This document shows positions 9,287 through 17,380 of a DNA stretch of 64,000 nt, piece after piece; the stretch's first letter is position 1; every line of letters starts with the position of its first letter. Under the pieces are notes generated by a model. The model saw nothing but the letters and a program-made list of their open reading frames with translations. It made no database searches and was not told where the DNA came from. Position numbers and translations under genes: made by a program. The stretch comes from Nitrospirota bacterium (lineage in GTDB: Bacteria > Nitrospirota > Thermodesulfovibrionia > UBA6902): assembly GCA_016214845.1 (NCBI GenBank), contig JACRMS010000014.1:1-64000 (forward strand), in the 5' to 3' direction.

Positions 9287-10017
9287 TAGTTTAACGAAGC
9301 AGCCAGGGCAGAAATCCCCTTTTTCGTTTCTTCGCTGATCTCGTCTATGAATTTCACCGCAACCTGGATCTGCCGGGCCCTGGCAACGGTACCGATAACT
9401 TCAATTCTCACAACTACCCCTTCGATCCCTTCAATATTTTGTTTATTGTCCTGTTCTATGCTTAAAACAACCTTGTCAAGTATATGAGGCACGGCATCTT
9501 TACTGTCGAACAAACTCAGCACCCCTCCCATACCGGCATTTACAAGCCTGCCCCTGCTGTTATGTGGTTTGAACCTTATGAATATGCCGCCATCCGCACT
9601 AAACCTCGGGTCCTTTCTCCTGTCAATAGAGTCCTTCCCATTTTTGCTTAAGATCTCCTTGACCTTGGCAATCAGATGTTCCCTCAATAACGGTTTGACA
9701 AGATAAGCGTCCGCCCCTAAGTGTACAGCCTTCTTAAGACATTCACCGTCACTGTTGGCAGACATCATTATGAAAGGGGTAGTTTTTAATGTGTCATGTT
9801 TTCGCAGCCATTCCAGAAGCGCATCGCCGCTTAAAAAAGGCATATCACTGTCATAGATGACAAGGTCAAAACGTGTATCTTCGAGCCTCTGCTGCACATT
9901 TCTTCCGTTGGGCGCCATATCAATATCAATATCCGGGAAAGAATCCTCAAGGGCATATTTTATGAATTGTCTTACAGACGCTGTGGCATCAGCTACTAAA
10001 ACCTTCAATTTTTTCAT
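9283..10017 (-). CDS. Response regulator with PilZ domain
   Basis: Single-chain regulator, 244 aa: receiver domain (about residues 1-125) followed by a PilZ domain (about 135-240). Phospho-acceptor Asp56 lies in DLVIYDSDMP and the conserved Lys in YLVKPL. The usual acidic pair after the first strand reads A-D (V8-A9-D10), so one metal ligand is replaced. The PilZ part begins with DRRKDPRF, a form of the RxxxR c-di-GMP site. It likely joins phosphorylation and c-di-GMP signals, for example in motility or polysaccharide output (inference). No kinase gene is adjacent. Confidence 0.85.
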   Translation of the reverse strand: MKKLKVLVADATASVRQFIKYALEDSFPDIDIDMAPNGRNVQQRLEDTRFDLVIYDSDMPFLSGDALLEWLRKHDTLKTTPFIMMSANSDGECLKKAVHLGADAYLVKPLLREHLIAKVKEILSKNGKDSIDRRKDPRFSADGGIFIRFKPHNSRGRLVNAGMGGVLSLFDSKDAVPHILDKVVLSIEQDNKQNIEGIEGVVVRIEVIGTVARARQIQVAVKFIDEISEETKKGISALAASLNY

Positions 10018-10330
10018 GGCATTTCTCCAGCTTTATAATCGGTAGAAAGGTGAAAAACCTTTACGCAAAACATATTGGTAGTTTGATGGATGTAAAAAAG
10101 TGAGACATGGCACATAAGTGCGCCGCAATATTCAGGTCGTGTTACATAGGCAGTAACAACTTCTGTATTTGCGGAAACATGCAAGTAGCTGATTTCAGAA
10201 AATAATAAGGCTTATAAAATTTCTTAACAGTTTGGCATGATTCTTGTAATATCAAAAGCTACAACGACTGATGTTGCACTCTTCAATCAGGAGGGAATAC
10301 GGTCTATAAATATCATAGGAGGGAAGTGAC
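10018..10330. other. Intergenic regulatory region upstream of the PEP-CTERM gene
   Basis: 313-bp gap between divergent genes. It holds the sigma-54-like promoter at 10233-10247 and a strong ribosome site (AGGAGGGAAGTGAC) before the ATG at 10331. I see no open frame or riboswitch in the rest. Confidence 0.6.
10233..10247 (+). promoter_or_regulatory. Sigma-54-like (-24/-12) promoter
   Basis: TGGCATGATTCTTGT matches the consensus TGGCACG-N4-TTGC with the correct GG to G(C/T) spacing. The deviations are T for C at one -24 position and T for C in the -12 GC. It lies 84 bp upstream of the PEP-CTERM gene. PEP-CTERM genes are often controlled by sigma-54 with the PrsK/PrsR pair. Confidence 0.6.
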
Positions 10331-10966
10331 ATGAAAACTTTAAGGAAGATGTGGATGTTCATTCTAATGTTGGGGGTCATTGTGGTCCCGTCATTGGCCT
10401 TTTCTGCGCCAACCATTAGCGTAGATATGGACCCATTAACAGATGGTATTCAAACGGATATAATGGTGAACCCGGGACAGGCATTTACAGCAAGTATCTT
10501 ATTAACTCTGCATGATAATACGGAGAGTCTTTCTTCATTAAGCTATTCGCTGTTTTTTGACATAGCGGAGCTAAACACACCTGCGGCGAGCAACATAAGT
10601 GTCTCGCCTATTACAGTGGCGTGGGGCGCTTTGGATCCGTTGAGTATTTCAGAGCCATACCTTCTCAATTTCTCACAATTTAATATGTTGGGTTCTTCTC
10701 AAGGCTCCGTTACTGCTACAATAGCAACTATAAACTGGACCGCCAAAAATCCTGTAACCGATGGCAATATGGATATTATGCCGGGCTTTCTGAATGGTAA
10801 TGATTCCGCATTTGATAAAGATTTTAACTCTGCATCATTTAACTTTGAAGGCGGAAAGGTCAATCTTGCCCAGCAGACACCGGTTGCGCCTGAGCCAATA
10901 AGCACCATTCTCTTCTTAGCCGGCGGAGCGACCCTTGGTGTAAGACGTTTCTTGAAGAAAAAATAA
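10331..10966 (+). CDS. PEP-CTERM sorting-signal surface protein
   Basis: Exported protein, 211 aa. A Sec signal peptide (about residues 1-26, ending LAFSA) precedes a beta-rich body of about 150 residues. The C-terminus is a PEP-CTERM signal: V-A-PEP, a hydrophobic helix, and the basic tail GVRRFLKKK. Exosortase would cut at or near PEP, tying the protein to exopolysaccharide or the cell surface. The body (VNPGQAFTASILL..., LSYSLFFDIAELN) resembles the cohesin-like beta-sandwich seen in other PEP-CTERM proteins, but that is a weak visual match. No exosortase gene (EpsH/XrtA) is in the window. Confidence 0.85.
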   Translation: MKTLRKMWMFILMLGVIVVPSLAFSAPTISVDMDPLTDGIQTDIMVNPGQAFTASILLTLHDNTESLSSLSYSLFFDIAELNTPAASNISVSPITVAWGALDPLSISEPYLLNFSQFNMLGSSQGSVTATIATINWTAKNPVTDGNMDIMPGFLNGNDSAFDKDFNSASFNFEGGKVNLAQQTPVAPEPISTILFLAGGATLGVRRFLKKK

Positions 10967-10993
10967 GAAGTAAGCTGATTAGAATAAGCTAAG

Positions 10994-11025
10994 AAAGGGA
11001 AGGTGACGTGAGTTGCTTTCCCTTT
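10994..11025 (+). terminator. Intrinsic terminator after the PEP-CTERM gene
   Basis: Stem AAAGGGAA (10994-11001) with TTCCCTTT (11018-11025), followed by more T residues. The loop is 16 nt. The rest of the 303-bp gap to 11270 holds two similar GTGACGTGAG stretches and no clear gene. Confidence 0.6.
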
Positions 11026-11269
11026 TTTTCTATCAAGCCAGGGACAGTAGCCTGCTTTGCCGAAGTGCTGCAAAGGCTGAACTACGTAATCTTAAAGGGG
11101 ACCATTTGCCTCTGCACCGGCACCTGTGCTCCATGAGCCAGTTACCGGAGGTGGAATGAAGAAGAGGTTAGGTAAGGAAGTGACGTGAGGCGACAAGTTG
11201 AGTAACGGATAATAAATGAGCAGCTTTATGCTTATAAATAAAATATTAAACAAAAAGGAGCGGTAAAAC

Positions 11270-14017
11270 ATGCTGAAACTGAAATCCACGAAAGAGGTTG
11301 CGAGAGTTTTTGCAATTGTAGTAGTGTTGTTAAGTATTTTTTCGCATGGTGTGCTGGCAGCAATTCCGAAGACCATCAACTATCAGGGATTCCTGACGGA
11401 GACGGACGGCACTCCGGTCAACAATGCAGCGGTGCAGATGCGGTTTTCTCTGCATGACTCGCTTAACGGGGGGGCCGAGTTATGGAATGAAACTCAAACG
11501 ATAAATGTACAGAATGGGATATACAATGTTGTCCTTGGTACAGCAGCGCCATTCCCTGTGTCACTCGATTTCAGTGCGCAGTATTATCTTGAAGTGGCTG
11601 TATTTAACACAAACGCTTTTGAACCCCTTTCGCCAAGACAGCCGTTGACCAGCGTGCCGTATGCATTGAGGGCCGCAAGCGCGGATATAGCAGTCAGTGT
11701 TTCCGGCAGCGCTATCGCAGGAGGATCGATCACTCCTGACAAACTTGCAAGCATTTGTAGTGAAGGGCAAGCTCTGGTGATGACTGCAAACGGCTGGGTA
11801 TGCGGAAAGATAATTTCTCAGGTTTGTTCCCCCGGAGATTTTATCAACTGTTATAGCGGGCCGGACGGGACTATGAATGTTGGTATCTGCAAATCAGGTA
11901 TTCGCAGATGCAACGCTGCAGGCACCGGGTTCGGAGAGTGTACAGGGCAGACACTACCTTCTGCTGAAATTTGCGACGACATTGACAACGACTGTAGCGG
12001 AGTTGTTGATGATGTCCCTGGTTCGCCGGTATGGTATCCGGACAATGACAATGACGGTTACGGGGACCAGTCAGCGGGAGTGATGAAATGTACTCAGCCT
12101 TCGGGATACATAGAAACAGGAAATGACTGTAATGACAGCCTGGCCTCAGTACATCCTGGAGCAGGAGAAATTTGCGACAACATGGACAATGACTGTGACG
12201 GCAAAACGGATGAGAGCTGTGTCTACACTGCCTGCGCTGCTCAGGAACTGGACGTGCTCAACAATTGCGTCACAAACTGCGGAAGCAATTTTGTATGTCA
12301 GCAGATGTGTCTGTCTTCAGCGACTCCGGCTTGCGGGAACGCGTTCATGAGTCTTTACATGTGTTCCATAGGTGAGGGGTGTAATATGGACCCGAATTGC
12401 ATGATGGCCAGCTGCCCCAATCAATGGATAAATATTTACGGATCAATGTGTGATAACGGGGAGACAAAGGTTTGCGGGTCGAACATAGGCGCTTGCCGTC
12501 AGGGCGCTGAGACCTGCGTCAACAGCGTATGGGACCATATATGCACCGGTGAGATCGCGCCTGTTGCGGAAATATGCGGAGACGGTATTGATAATGACTG
12601 CAACGGTACAACTGACGATCAATGGGTTTGCAGTGATAACGATGGTGACGGTTTTATTGGTAGAGACGATTGCAATGATGGCGATCCGGCCATTAATCCG
12701 TCTGCAGTGGAGGTATGCGACGGTATTGATAACAACTGTGACGGGCAGACAGATGAGGGTGTGACGACTCAATACTTCATCGATCGCGATGGAGATGGTT
12801 ACGGGGACCCTTACATGAGTATTGATGCCTGTTCTCCGCCGTCGTTTGAATACGTACCCAATTCAAGCGACTGTGATGATTCCCGAAGTGATATTCATCC
12901 CGGCACTGATGAAGTATGCGACGGGAACGACAATAATTGCAACGGGCAGATTGACGACAACTGCTATTCATGCGGTAACGGCATTTGTGAAGCGGATAAA
13001 GGAGAAACTCTTGCCAAATGCGCGTTCGATTGTCCTGTTTGCGGCGACGGCACATTGCAGCCCTCAGAGCAGTGTGAGGACGGCAATACGAACAACAACG
13101 ATGGCTGCAGCTCAAACTGCATGAATGAATATTGCGGCGACGGCATTGTTCAGTTGAATGAAGAATGTGATGACGGCGGCACTATGAACAATGACGGCTG
13201 CAACTACATCTGCATGAGAGAGTACTGCGGCGACGGGATCCAGCAGCCCGGTATCGGTGAAGTTTGTGATGACGGCAATGCCGTCAATGGAGACGGGTGC
13301 AACACGCTGTGTCAGCTTGACTGCATTAACAATTCAACCATGCTGTGCGGGTCATCCAATGTGGGTGAGTGCAGACAGGGCACTCAGACATGTATTGACG
13401 GAATATGGAGTCAGTGCATTGGAGAGATCGGCCCCTCAGCAGAAATCTGCGACGGCCTTGATAATGACTGTGACGGCAAGACGGATGAAGATTGCGTCCC
13501 GTCTGATGGTGCGGCTTGCAATGACGGAGATGCGTGCACGACCGGCGAGACATACGTGTCGGGTGTCTGCCAGGGTGGGACTCCCGTGAATTGCGATGAC
13601 GGCAATGAGTGTACAAGTGATTCCTGTGATCCCGCTTCGGGATGTATTCATTACAATTCTGCGGCAGGGACGGCATGTTCCGGCGGTGTATGCGACGGCA
13701 GCGGAAGCTGCGTTGTTTTATCATGTGGAGATGGGGTGAAGAACGGCAATGAAACTGATATTGACTGCGGAGGATTCTGCCCGAATAAATGCGTGGATGG
13801 AAAGATGTGCAGTGCCTCCCCGGACTGTGCGAGCGGCGTCTGCCATTATACCGGCTTCTGTTTAGCTCCCACCTGCATGGACATGGTAAAGAACGGCAGT
13901 GAGACGGACATTGATTGCGGAGGAGGCGTCTGCTCTAAATGCAGTATCGGCGAGGATTGTAATAGTAACTCTGATTGTTCAAGCGGTATATGCGCCAATA
14001 ATATATGCGGACAGTAA
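11270..14017 (+). CDS. Secreted Cys-rich protein with MopE-type metal-binding and DUF4215 repeats
   Basis: Predicted extracellular protein, 915 aa. The order is: Sec signal peptide (about 1-30); an N-terminal beta domain common in secreted bacterial proteins (IPKTINYQGFLTETDGTPV ... PLTSVPYALRA, about 31-160); then a long Cys-rich part. This contains six MopE-type units of the form EICDGxDNDCDGxTDE, three CGDGxxQxxEECDDGN..NNDGC units (DUF4215-like), and two NGxETDIDCGG units near the C-terminus. MopE of Methylococcus binds copper; here the units look more like Asp/Asn-rich calcium or metal sites held by disulfides. The ribosome site AAAGGAGCGG precedes the ATG. It is the first of three large secreted proteins in a row on this strand. 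Confidence 0.8.
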   Translation: MLKLKSTKEVARVFAIVVVLLSIFSHGVLAAIPKTINYQGFLTETDGTPVNNAAVQMRFSLHDSLNGGAELWNETQTINVQNGIYNVVLGTAAPFPVSLDFSAQYYLEVAVFNTNAFEPLSPRQPLTSVPYALRAASADIAVSVSGSAIAGGSITPDKLASICSEGQALVMTANGWVCGKIISQVCSPGDFINCYSGPDGTMNVGICKSGIRRCNAAGTGFGECTGQTLPSAEICDDIDNDCSGVVDDVPGSPVWYPDNDNDGYGDQSAGVMKCTQPSGYIETGNDCNDSLASVHPGAGEICDNMDNDCDGKTDESCVYTACAAQELDVLNNCVTNCGSNFVCQQMCLSSATPACGNAFMSLYMCSIGEGCNMDPNCMMASCPNQWINIYGSMCDNGETKVCGSNIGACRQGAETCVNSVWDHICTGEIAPVAEICGDGIDNDCNGTTDDQWVCSDNDGDGFIGRDDCNDGDPAINPSAVEVCDGIDNNCDGQTDEGVTTQYFIDRDGDGYGDPYMSIDACSPPSFEYVPNSSDCDDSRSDIHPGTDEVCDGNDNNCNGQIDDNCYSCGNGICEADKGETLAKCAFDCPVCGDGTLQPSEQCEDGNTNNNDGCSSNCMNEYCGDGIVQLNEECDDGGTMNNDGCNYICMREYCGDGIQQPGIGEVCDDGNAVNGDGCNTLCQLDCINNSTMLCGSSNVGECRQGTQTCIDGIWSQCIGEIGPSAEICDGLDNDCDGKTDEDCVPSDGAACNDGDACTTGETYVSGVCQGGTPVNCDDGNECTSDSCDPASGCIHYNSAAGTACSGGVCDGSGSCVVLSCGDGVKNGNETDIDCGGFCPNKCVDGKMCSASPDCASGVCHYTGFCLAPTCMDMVKNGSETDIDCGGGVCSKCSIGEDCNSNSDCSSGICANNICGQ

Positions 14018-14071
14018 GTGATGATAATGTCGAATACCATTAGATACAGATTTTGTAATCAAGGAGAAAAT

Positions 14072-14788
14072 ATGAAAAGTAATAAATGGTTTACAAAGTA
14101 TCTGTCATCAACAGTGTTTGCTGCGATCTTCCTCCTGACTGCAAACATACTTCATGCCGCAGGGCAGTCGAGCGCGCATTACCAGATACCAACAGATGTA
14201 ATTTCAGGCGGCGGAGGCGGCGGAGGCTCTGCGAATTACACTGTCGGTCACACAACGGGTCAATCCACCGCTATCGGAGAATCAGCGAGCGCGAATTACA
14301 AAAACCAGGCAGGCTTTTGGTACACATTTCTGGGTATACCATCAGGCGATACTGATGGTGACGGAATCCCTGACGGTGATGGTACAAATCCGTGCACGGG
14401 GGGGAATGCGGTTGGTTGTGATGACAACTGCATTAACACATCTAATGCTGACCAGGCTGACGCGGACAGTGATGGAGCCGGCGACTTGTGCGACAACTGC
14501 CGGCTTGTTTCAAACCCTGACCAGATGGACGGCAATGCAGCAGAAGATGATAACAAAGCAGTTGCGGGCATACAGCATTACGGGAATCTGTGCGACCCTG
14601 ATTTTGATGAAAGCGGCTTTGTGAATATCATCGACTTCAACGAATGGCGCAGGTGGACGGGAAAGACGGTCCAGCAGGGAGCTCCTGCATATATTGATTT
14701 GGACGGCAACGGGACCGTATGGATACAGGACTTCAACATTTGGCGCAAATTTTACGGCAAAGCCCCGGGGCCGGGTGTTGGAGACTAA
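14072..14788 (+). CDS. Secreted protein with thrombospondin-3 and dockerin-like C-terminus
   Basis: 238 aa from the ATG at 14072, which follows AAGGAGAAAAT; an upstream in-frame start at 14018 has no such site. A Sec signal peptide runs to about residue 30 (LHAAG). A Gly-rich linker (eight consecutive Gly) and an ASANYKNQAGFW segment follow. The C-terminal half has Asp-rich thrombospondin type-3 motifs (DTDGDGIPDGDG, DADSDGAGDLCDNC) and two dockerin-type calcium loops, DPDFDESGFVNIIDFNEW and DLDGNGTVWIQDFNIW, ending GKAPGPGVGD. The last 128 residues or so are shared with the next two genes. The gap to the preceding gene is 54 bp, so they are probably co-transcribed. Confidence 0.78.
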   Translation: MKSNKWFTKYLSSTVFAAIFLLTANILHAAGQSSAHYQIPTDVISGGGGGGGSANYTVGHTTGQSTAIGESASANYKNQAGFWYTFLGIPSGDTDGDGIPDGDGTNPCTGGNAVGCDDNCINTSNADQADADSDGAGDLCDNCRLVSNPDQMDGNAAEDDNKAVAGIQHYGNLCDPDFDESGFVNIIDFNEWRRWTGKTVQQGAPAYIDLDGNGTVWIQDFNIWRKFYGKAPGPGVGD

Positions 14789-14842
14789 GGCAGGGATTAG
14801 AGGCAAACGCAGAGTAGGGCAGTTTAAACCTGCCTGAATGTA
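14619..14842 (+). repeat. Duplicated 224-bp block, copy A
   Basis: Covers the last dockerin-like part of the gene ending at 14788 plus 54 bp beyond its stop. It matches 17001-17224 with six mismatches by my count, including the non-coding tail AGGCAGGGATTAGAGGCAAA and onward. Identity past the stop codon shows DNA duplication or gene conversion rather than protein-level conservation. Just downstream are two more short repeats: ATTCC...GGAAT at about 14861-14880 and GCAGGCTTCAGCCTGC at 14899-14914. Confidence 0.9.
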
Positions 14843-15010
14843 GGTGCACGCCCCTCTGGATTCCTGCCTGCGCTGGAATGACAGCCAGAATGGTAGCCGC
14901 AGGCTTCAGCCTGCCGGGATAAAATTAAACGAAGTGAATTTTACCTTTACTGTTTCAGGGGAGCAACGTAATCTTGAAGCAATCCATTTCACATAATAAA
15001 GGGGGCAACA

Positions 15011-17170
15011 ATGAAGACATTAAAAAACAAGGGACTATTTTTAATTGTCCGGCTTTCACTCTTACTTTTTATTTCTGCTGTAACGACTGCCCACGCAGTA
15101 AATTTTGCGGATTACTTTCCATTGGACACATCCAAACGCATATTAGTTGCCACAGTTGGTAATCCGGCAGATATTGGAACGATATATGAGAACAAGGTAT
15201 TAGGAACTGAATTGATCAGCGGCGCCATGACAACAAAAACAGGTGTCTTCCCGCATGCAAAATTGGATAGTAATACATATGAAGATTTTTTTAATGTTAC
15301 AAATGACGGTACTACAGTAATGTTTTATGGAACTCAGTCATGCTTACTTGATCCATCTATAACAATGTTCTCCGGCACATTAAACGACGGTGATATCCTG
15401 CCTGCAGCAACAGTAGACTGCATCGACCGGGTAAGCGGAGCAAGAAATGCTATCGAGATTAGTTCTCAGTTGATAGATATACGGGACGTTACACTTTCCG
15501 GAGTTACTTATCCCAACGCATTAGTAATGTTTGCGATTGATACGGAGTATCAATCCACAGATGTTAATTTTGGCGTCAACACATTGGGTTTCCCTTCAAC
15601 ATATCTGCCAAATTCAAACAGCCCTTTAACATGGGCGCTTACAGGTTTCGAAATTTATGCTAAAGGTATCGGGCTGATAGCTAATGGCAATATAGATGCA
15701 GCTACCGGAAATTTTGAAGCGCTTATTGAGCTCCGTAGTTATATTTCTGCTCCTTCTATTATCGGCACATGGGGGTATGCTCATCTAAGGCACAATAACA
15801 ACGGCGCGTGGAACTCTAAAAGCGGAAAGATCATATTTAATAATGATGGGACAGGTACTGACGTTTTCAGCACTAATGGCAGCGGGACCCCAAGCACTAA
15901 AATAAAAAACTTCACTTATACAGCTGTCTCCAATACGGACAGTAGCATAACTGTTAACTATGTCTATCAGGATAATACTACCGGTACAGAGAGATACGTT
16001 ATGGCGGATAACGGAAATGAGATGGTAATGGACGGAACAGATGATACGGACGTTCAGAAGATGAGGATCGCTACAAGGCTTGACACCTCAAAGACCTATT
16101 CAAACGCTGATATGTACGGCTTTTATTATAAAGCGAGATACGGCTACTGGAAGTCGGACGAAACCTACCGGGCCATGTCAGGATTATCTGAATGTGACGG
16201 AAATGGAAATATGAGTAATTTTATTACGAAAAGGAATAAGAACGGGATCGTGGATGAATATGCAGAATCTCATACTTATGCTGTTAATTCCGACGGGACA
16301 TTTACGAGGGACGGCGGGATCGTAGGCGGCCTGATGTGGGATGGCATCGGTGCAGGAAGCACTCATGCTGATACCGCTGATATATTTTCTCTCGGTATCC
16401 GCATCAAAAAGCAGGACAAGGAATACTCAACATCCGACCTTGCTGGGAAATGGGTAATAGCCGCCTTTGGTGATGACAGCGAGACAAGCTTTAATGCCCA
16501 GTTCGGCACATTTACTTGCGATAATAATGGGCGCTGTATTTATTCAGCAAAAGACCAGAGAGACGGCGCTATTAAGTATGAATCGTCCAATGTAACTCTT
16601 TCCGTTGCATCTGACGGAAGCTTTGGTTCATCTTTGAACCCCGATTCTCCCTCTTATGCTGGTGCTATAGGAAATAACGGCAACATGATAATAATCAATC
16701 CCAGTTTTGACCCCAACGAGCTCTTCCACAGAGAAATACTTGCAGGCGTCAGATGCAGTAACTGCGCTATTGACACTGATATGGACGACGTGCCTGACTC
16801 AAACGACAACTGCCCCAGCATATCCAATGCAGACCAGACAGACACCGATGGCGACAATGTCGGCGACGCGTGCGACAATTGCAGGCTTGATTCAAACCCT
16901 GACCAGCGTGACAGCAATTATCCCGAAGATGACAATTTGAACAAAGCAGGCATTCAGCATTATGGAGATGCATGCGATCCTGATTTTGACAACAACGGAT
17001 TTGTGAATATCATCGACTTCAACGAATGGCGCAAGTGGGCTGGCAAGACGGTCCAACAGGGAGCTCCTGCATATATTGATTTGGACGGCAACGGGACCGT
17101 ATGGATACAGGACTTCAACATTTGGCGCAAATTTTACGGCAAAGCCCCGGGGCCGGGAGTTGGAGACTAA
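15011..17170 (+). CDS. Secreted protein of unknown function with thrombospondin-3 and dockerin-like C-terminus
   Basis: 719 aa. A signal peptide is clear (about residues 1-30, ending AHAVNF). Residues 31-580 or so form a beta-rich region I cannot assign; it has repeated lipocalin-like phrases (SIIGTWGYAHLRHN, SDLAGKWVIAAFGD) that suggest small beta-barrel units (inference). The C-terminus has thrombospondin-3 motifs (DTDMDDVPDSNDNC, DTDGDNVGDACDNC) and the same two dockerin-type loops as its neighbours (DPDFDNNGFVNIIDFNEW, DLDGNGTVWIQDFNIW), ending PGPGVGD. The purine-rich AAAGGGGG lies before the ATG. The 222-bp gap upstream holds dispersed repeats. Confidence 0.78.
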   Translation: MKTLKNKGLFLIVRLSLLLFISAVTTAHAVNFADYFPLDTSKRILVATVGNPADIGTIYENKVLGTELISGAMTTKTGVFPHAKLDSNTYEDFFNVTNDGTTVMFYGTQSCLLDPSITMFSGTLNDGDILPAATVDCIDRVSGARNAIEISSQLIDIRDVTLSGVTYPNALVMFAIDTEYQSTDVNFGVNTLGFPSTYLPNSNSPLTWALTGFEIYAKGIGLIANGNIDAATGNFEALIELRSYISAPSIIGTWGYAHLRHNNNGAWNSKSGKIIFNNDGTGTDVFSTNGSGTPSTKIKNFTYTAVSNTDSSITVNYVYQDNTTGTERYVMADNGNEMVMDGTDDTDVQKMRIATRLDTSKTYSNADMYGFYYKARYGYWKSDETYRAMSGLSECDGNGNMSNFITKRNKNGIVDEYAESHTYAVNSDGTFTRDGGIVGGLMWDGIGAGSTHADTADIFSLGIRIKKQDKEYSTSDLAGKWVIAAFGDDSETSFNAQFGTFTCDNNGRCIYSAKDQRDGAIKYESSNVTLSVASDGSFGSSLNPDSPSYAGAIGNNGNMIIINPSFDPNELFHREILAGVRCSNCAIDTDMDDVPDSNDNCPSISNADQTDTDGDNVGDACDNCRLDSNPDQRDSNYPEDDNLNKAGIQHYGDACDPDFDNNGFVNIIDFNEWRKWAGKTVQQGAPAYIDLDGNGTVWIQDFNIWRKFYGKAPGPGVGD

Positions 17171-17224
17171 GGCAGGGATTAGAGGCAAACGCAGAGTAGG
17201 GCAGTTTAAACCTGCCTGAATGTA
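17001..17224 (+). repeat. Duplicated 224-bp block, copy B
   Basis: Second copy of the block at 14619-14842. It again runs through the stop codon and ends at CCTGCCTGAATGTA. The third family member, at the end of the 1312-aa gene (about 21150-21319), is more diverged and its 3' flank is different. Confidence 0.9.
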
Positions 17225-17380
17225 AAGGCGTTTAATGATACACACACAGTTCTCCGGTGCGTGAATTTACCTTGAGTATTTGGTTGCCTGAGGTTAAAAT
17301 TGATTCATCCCTATTGTTTAACTTAAAATCTCCCTCGTTCCGATAGGAATGGATAAAAAAGGGGGACAAGGAGGGCCAAA

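Noticed and set aside
10018-10330. c-di-GMP (GEMM) riboswitch before the PEP-CTERM gene, suggested by the nearby HD-GYP and PilZ genes
   Set aside because: I could not find the GEMM core pattern; only a sigma-54-like promoter is supported.
11092-11379. Minus-strand 95-aa open frame before the Cys-rich gene
   Set aside because: It overlaps the signal peptide of the real gene, is encoded as its antisense and has no family likeness.
13326-13724. Minus-strand 132-aa frame inside the Cys-rich gene, and similar frames at 12777-13115 and 20712-21092
   Set aside because: Biased His/Arg/Ser-rich translations opposite Cys/Asp-rich repeats; shadows of the coding strand.
14211-14231. GGCGGC run as a slippage hotspot or regulatory element
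   Set aside because: It codes for a Gly linker after the signal peptide and is in frame; no sign of regulation.
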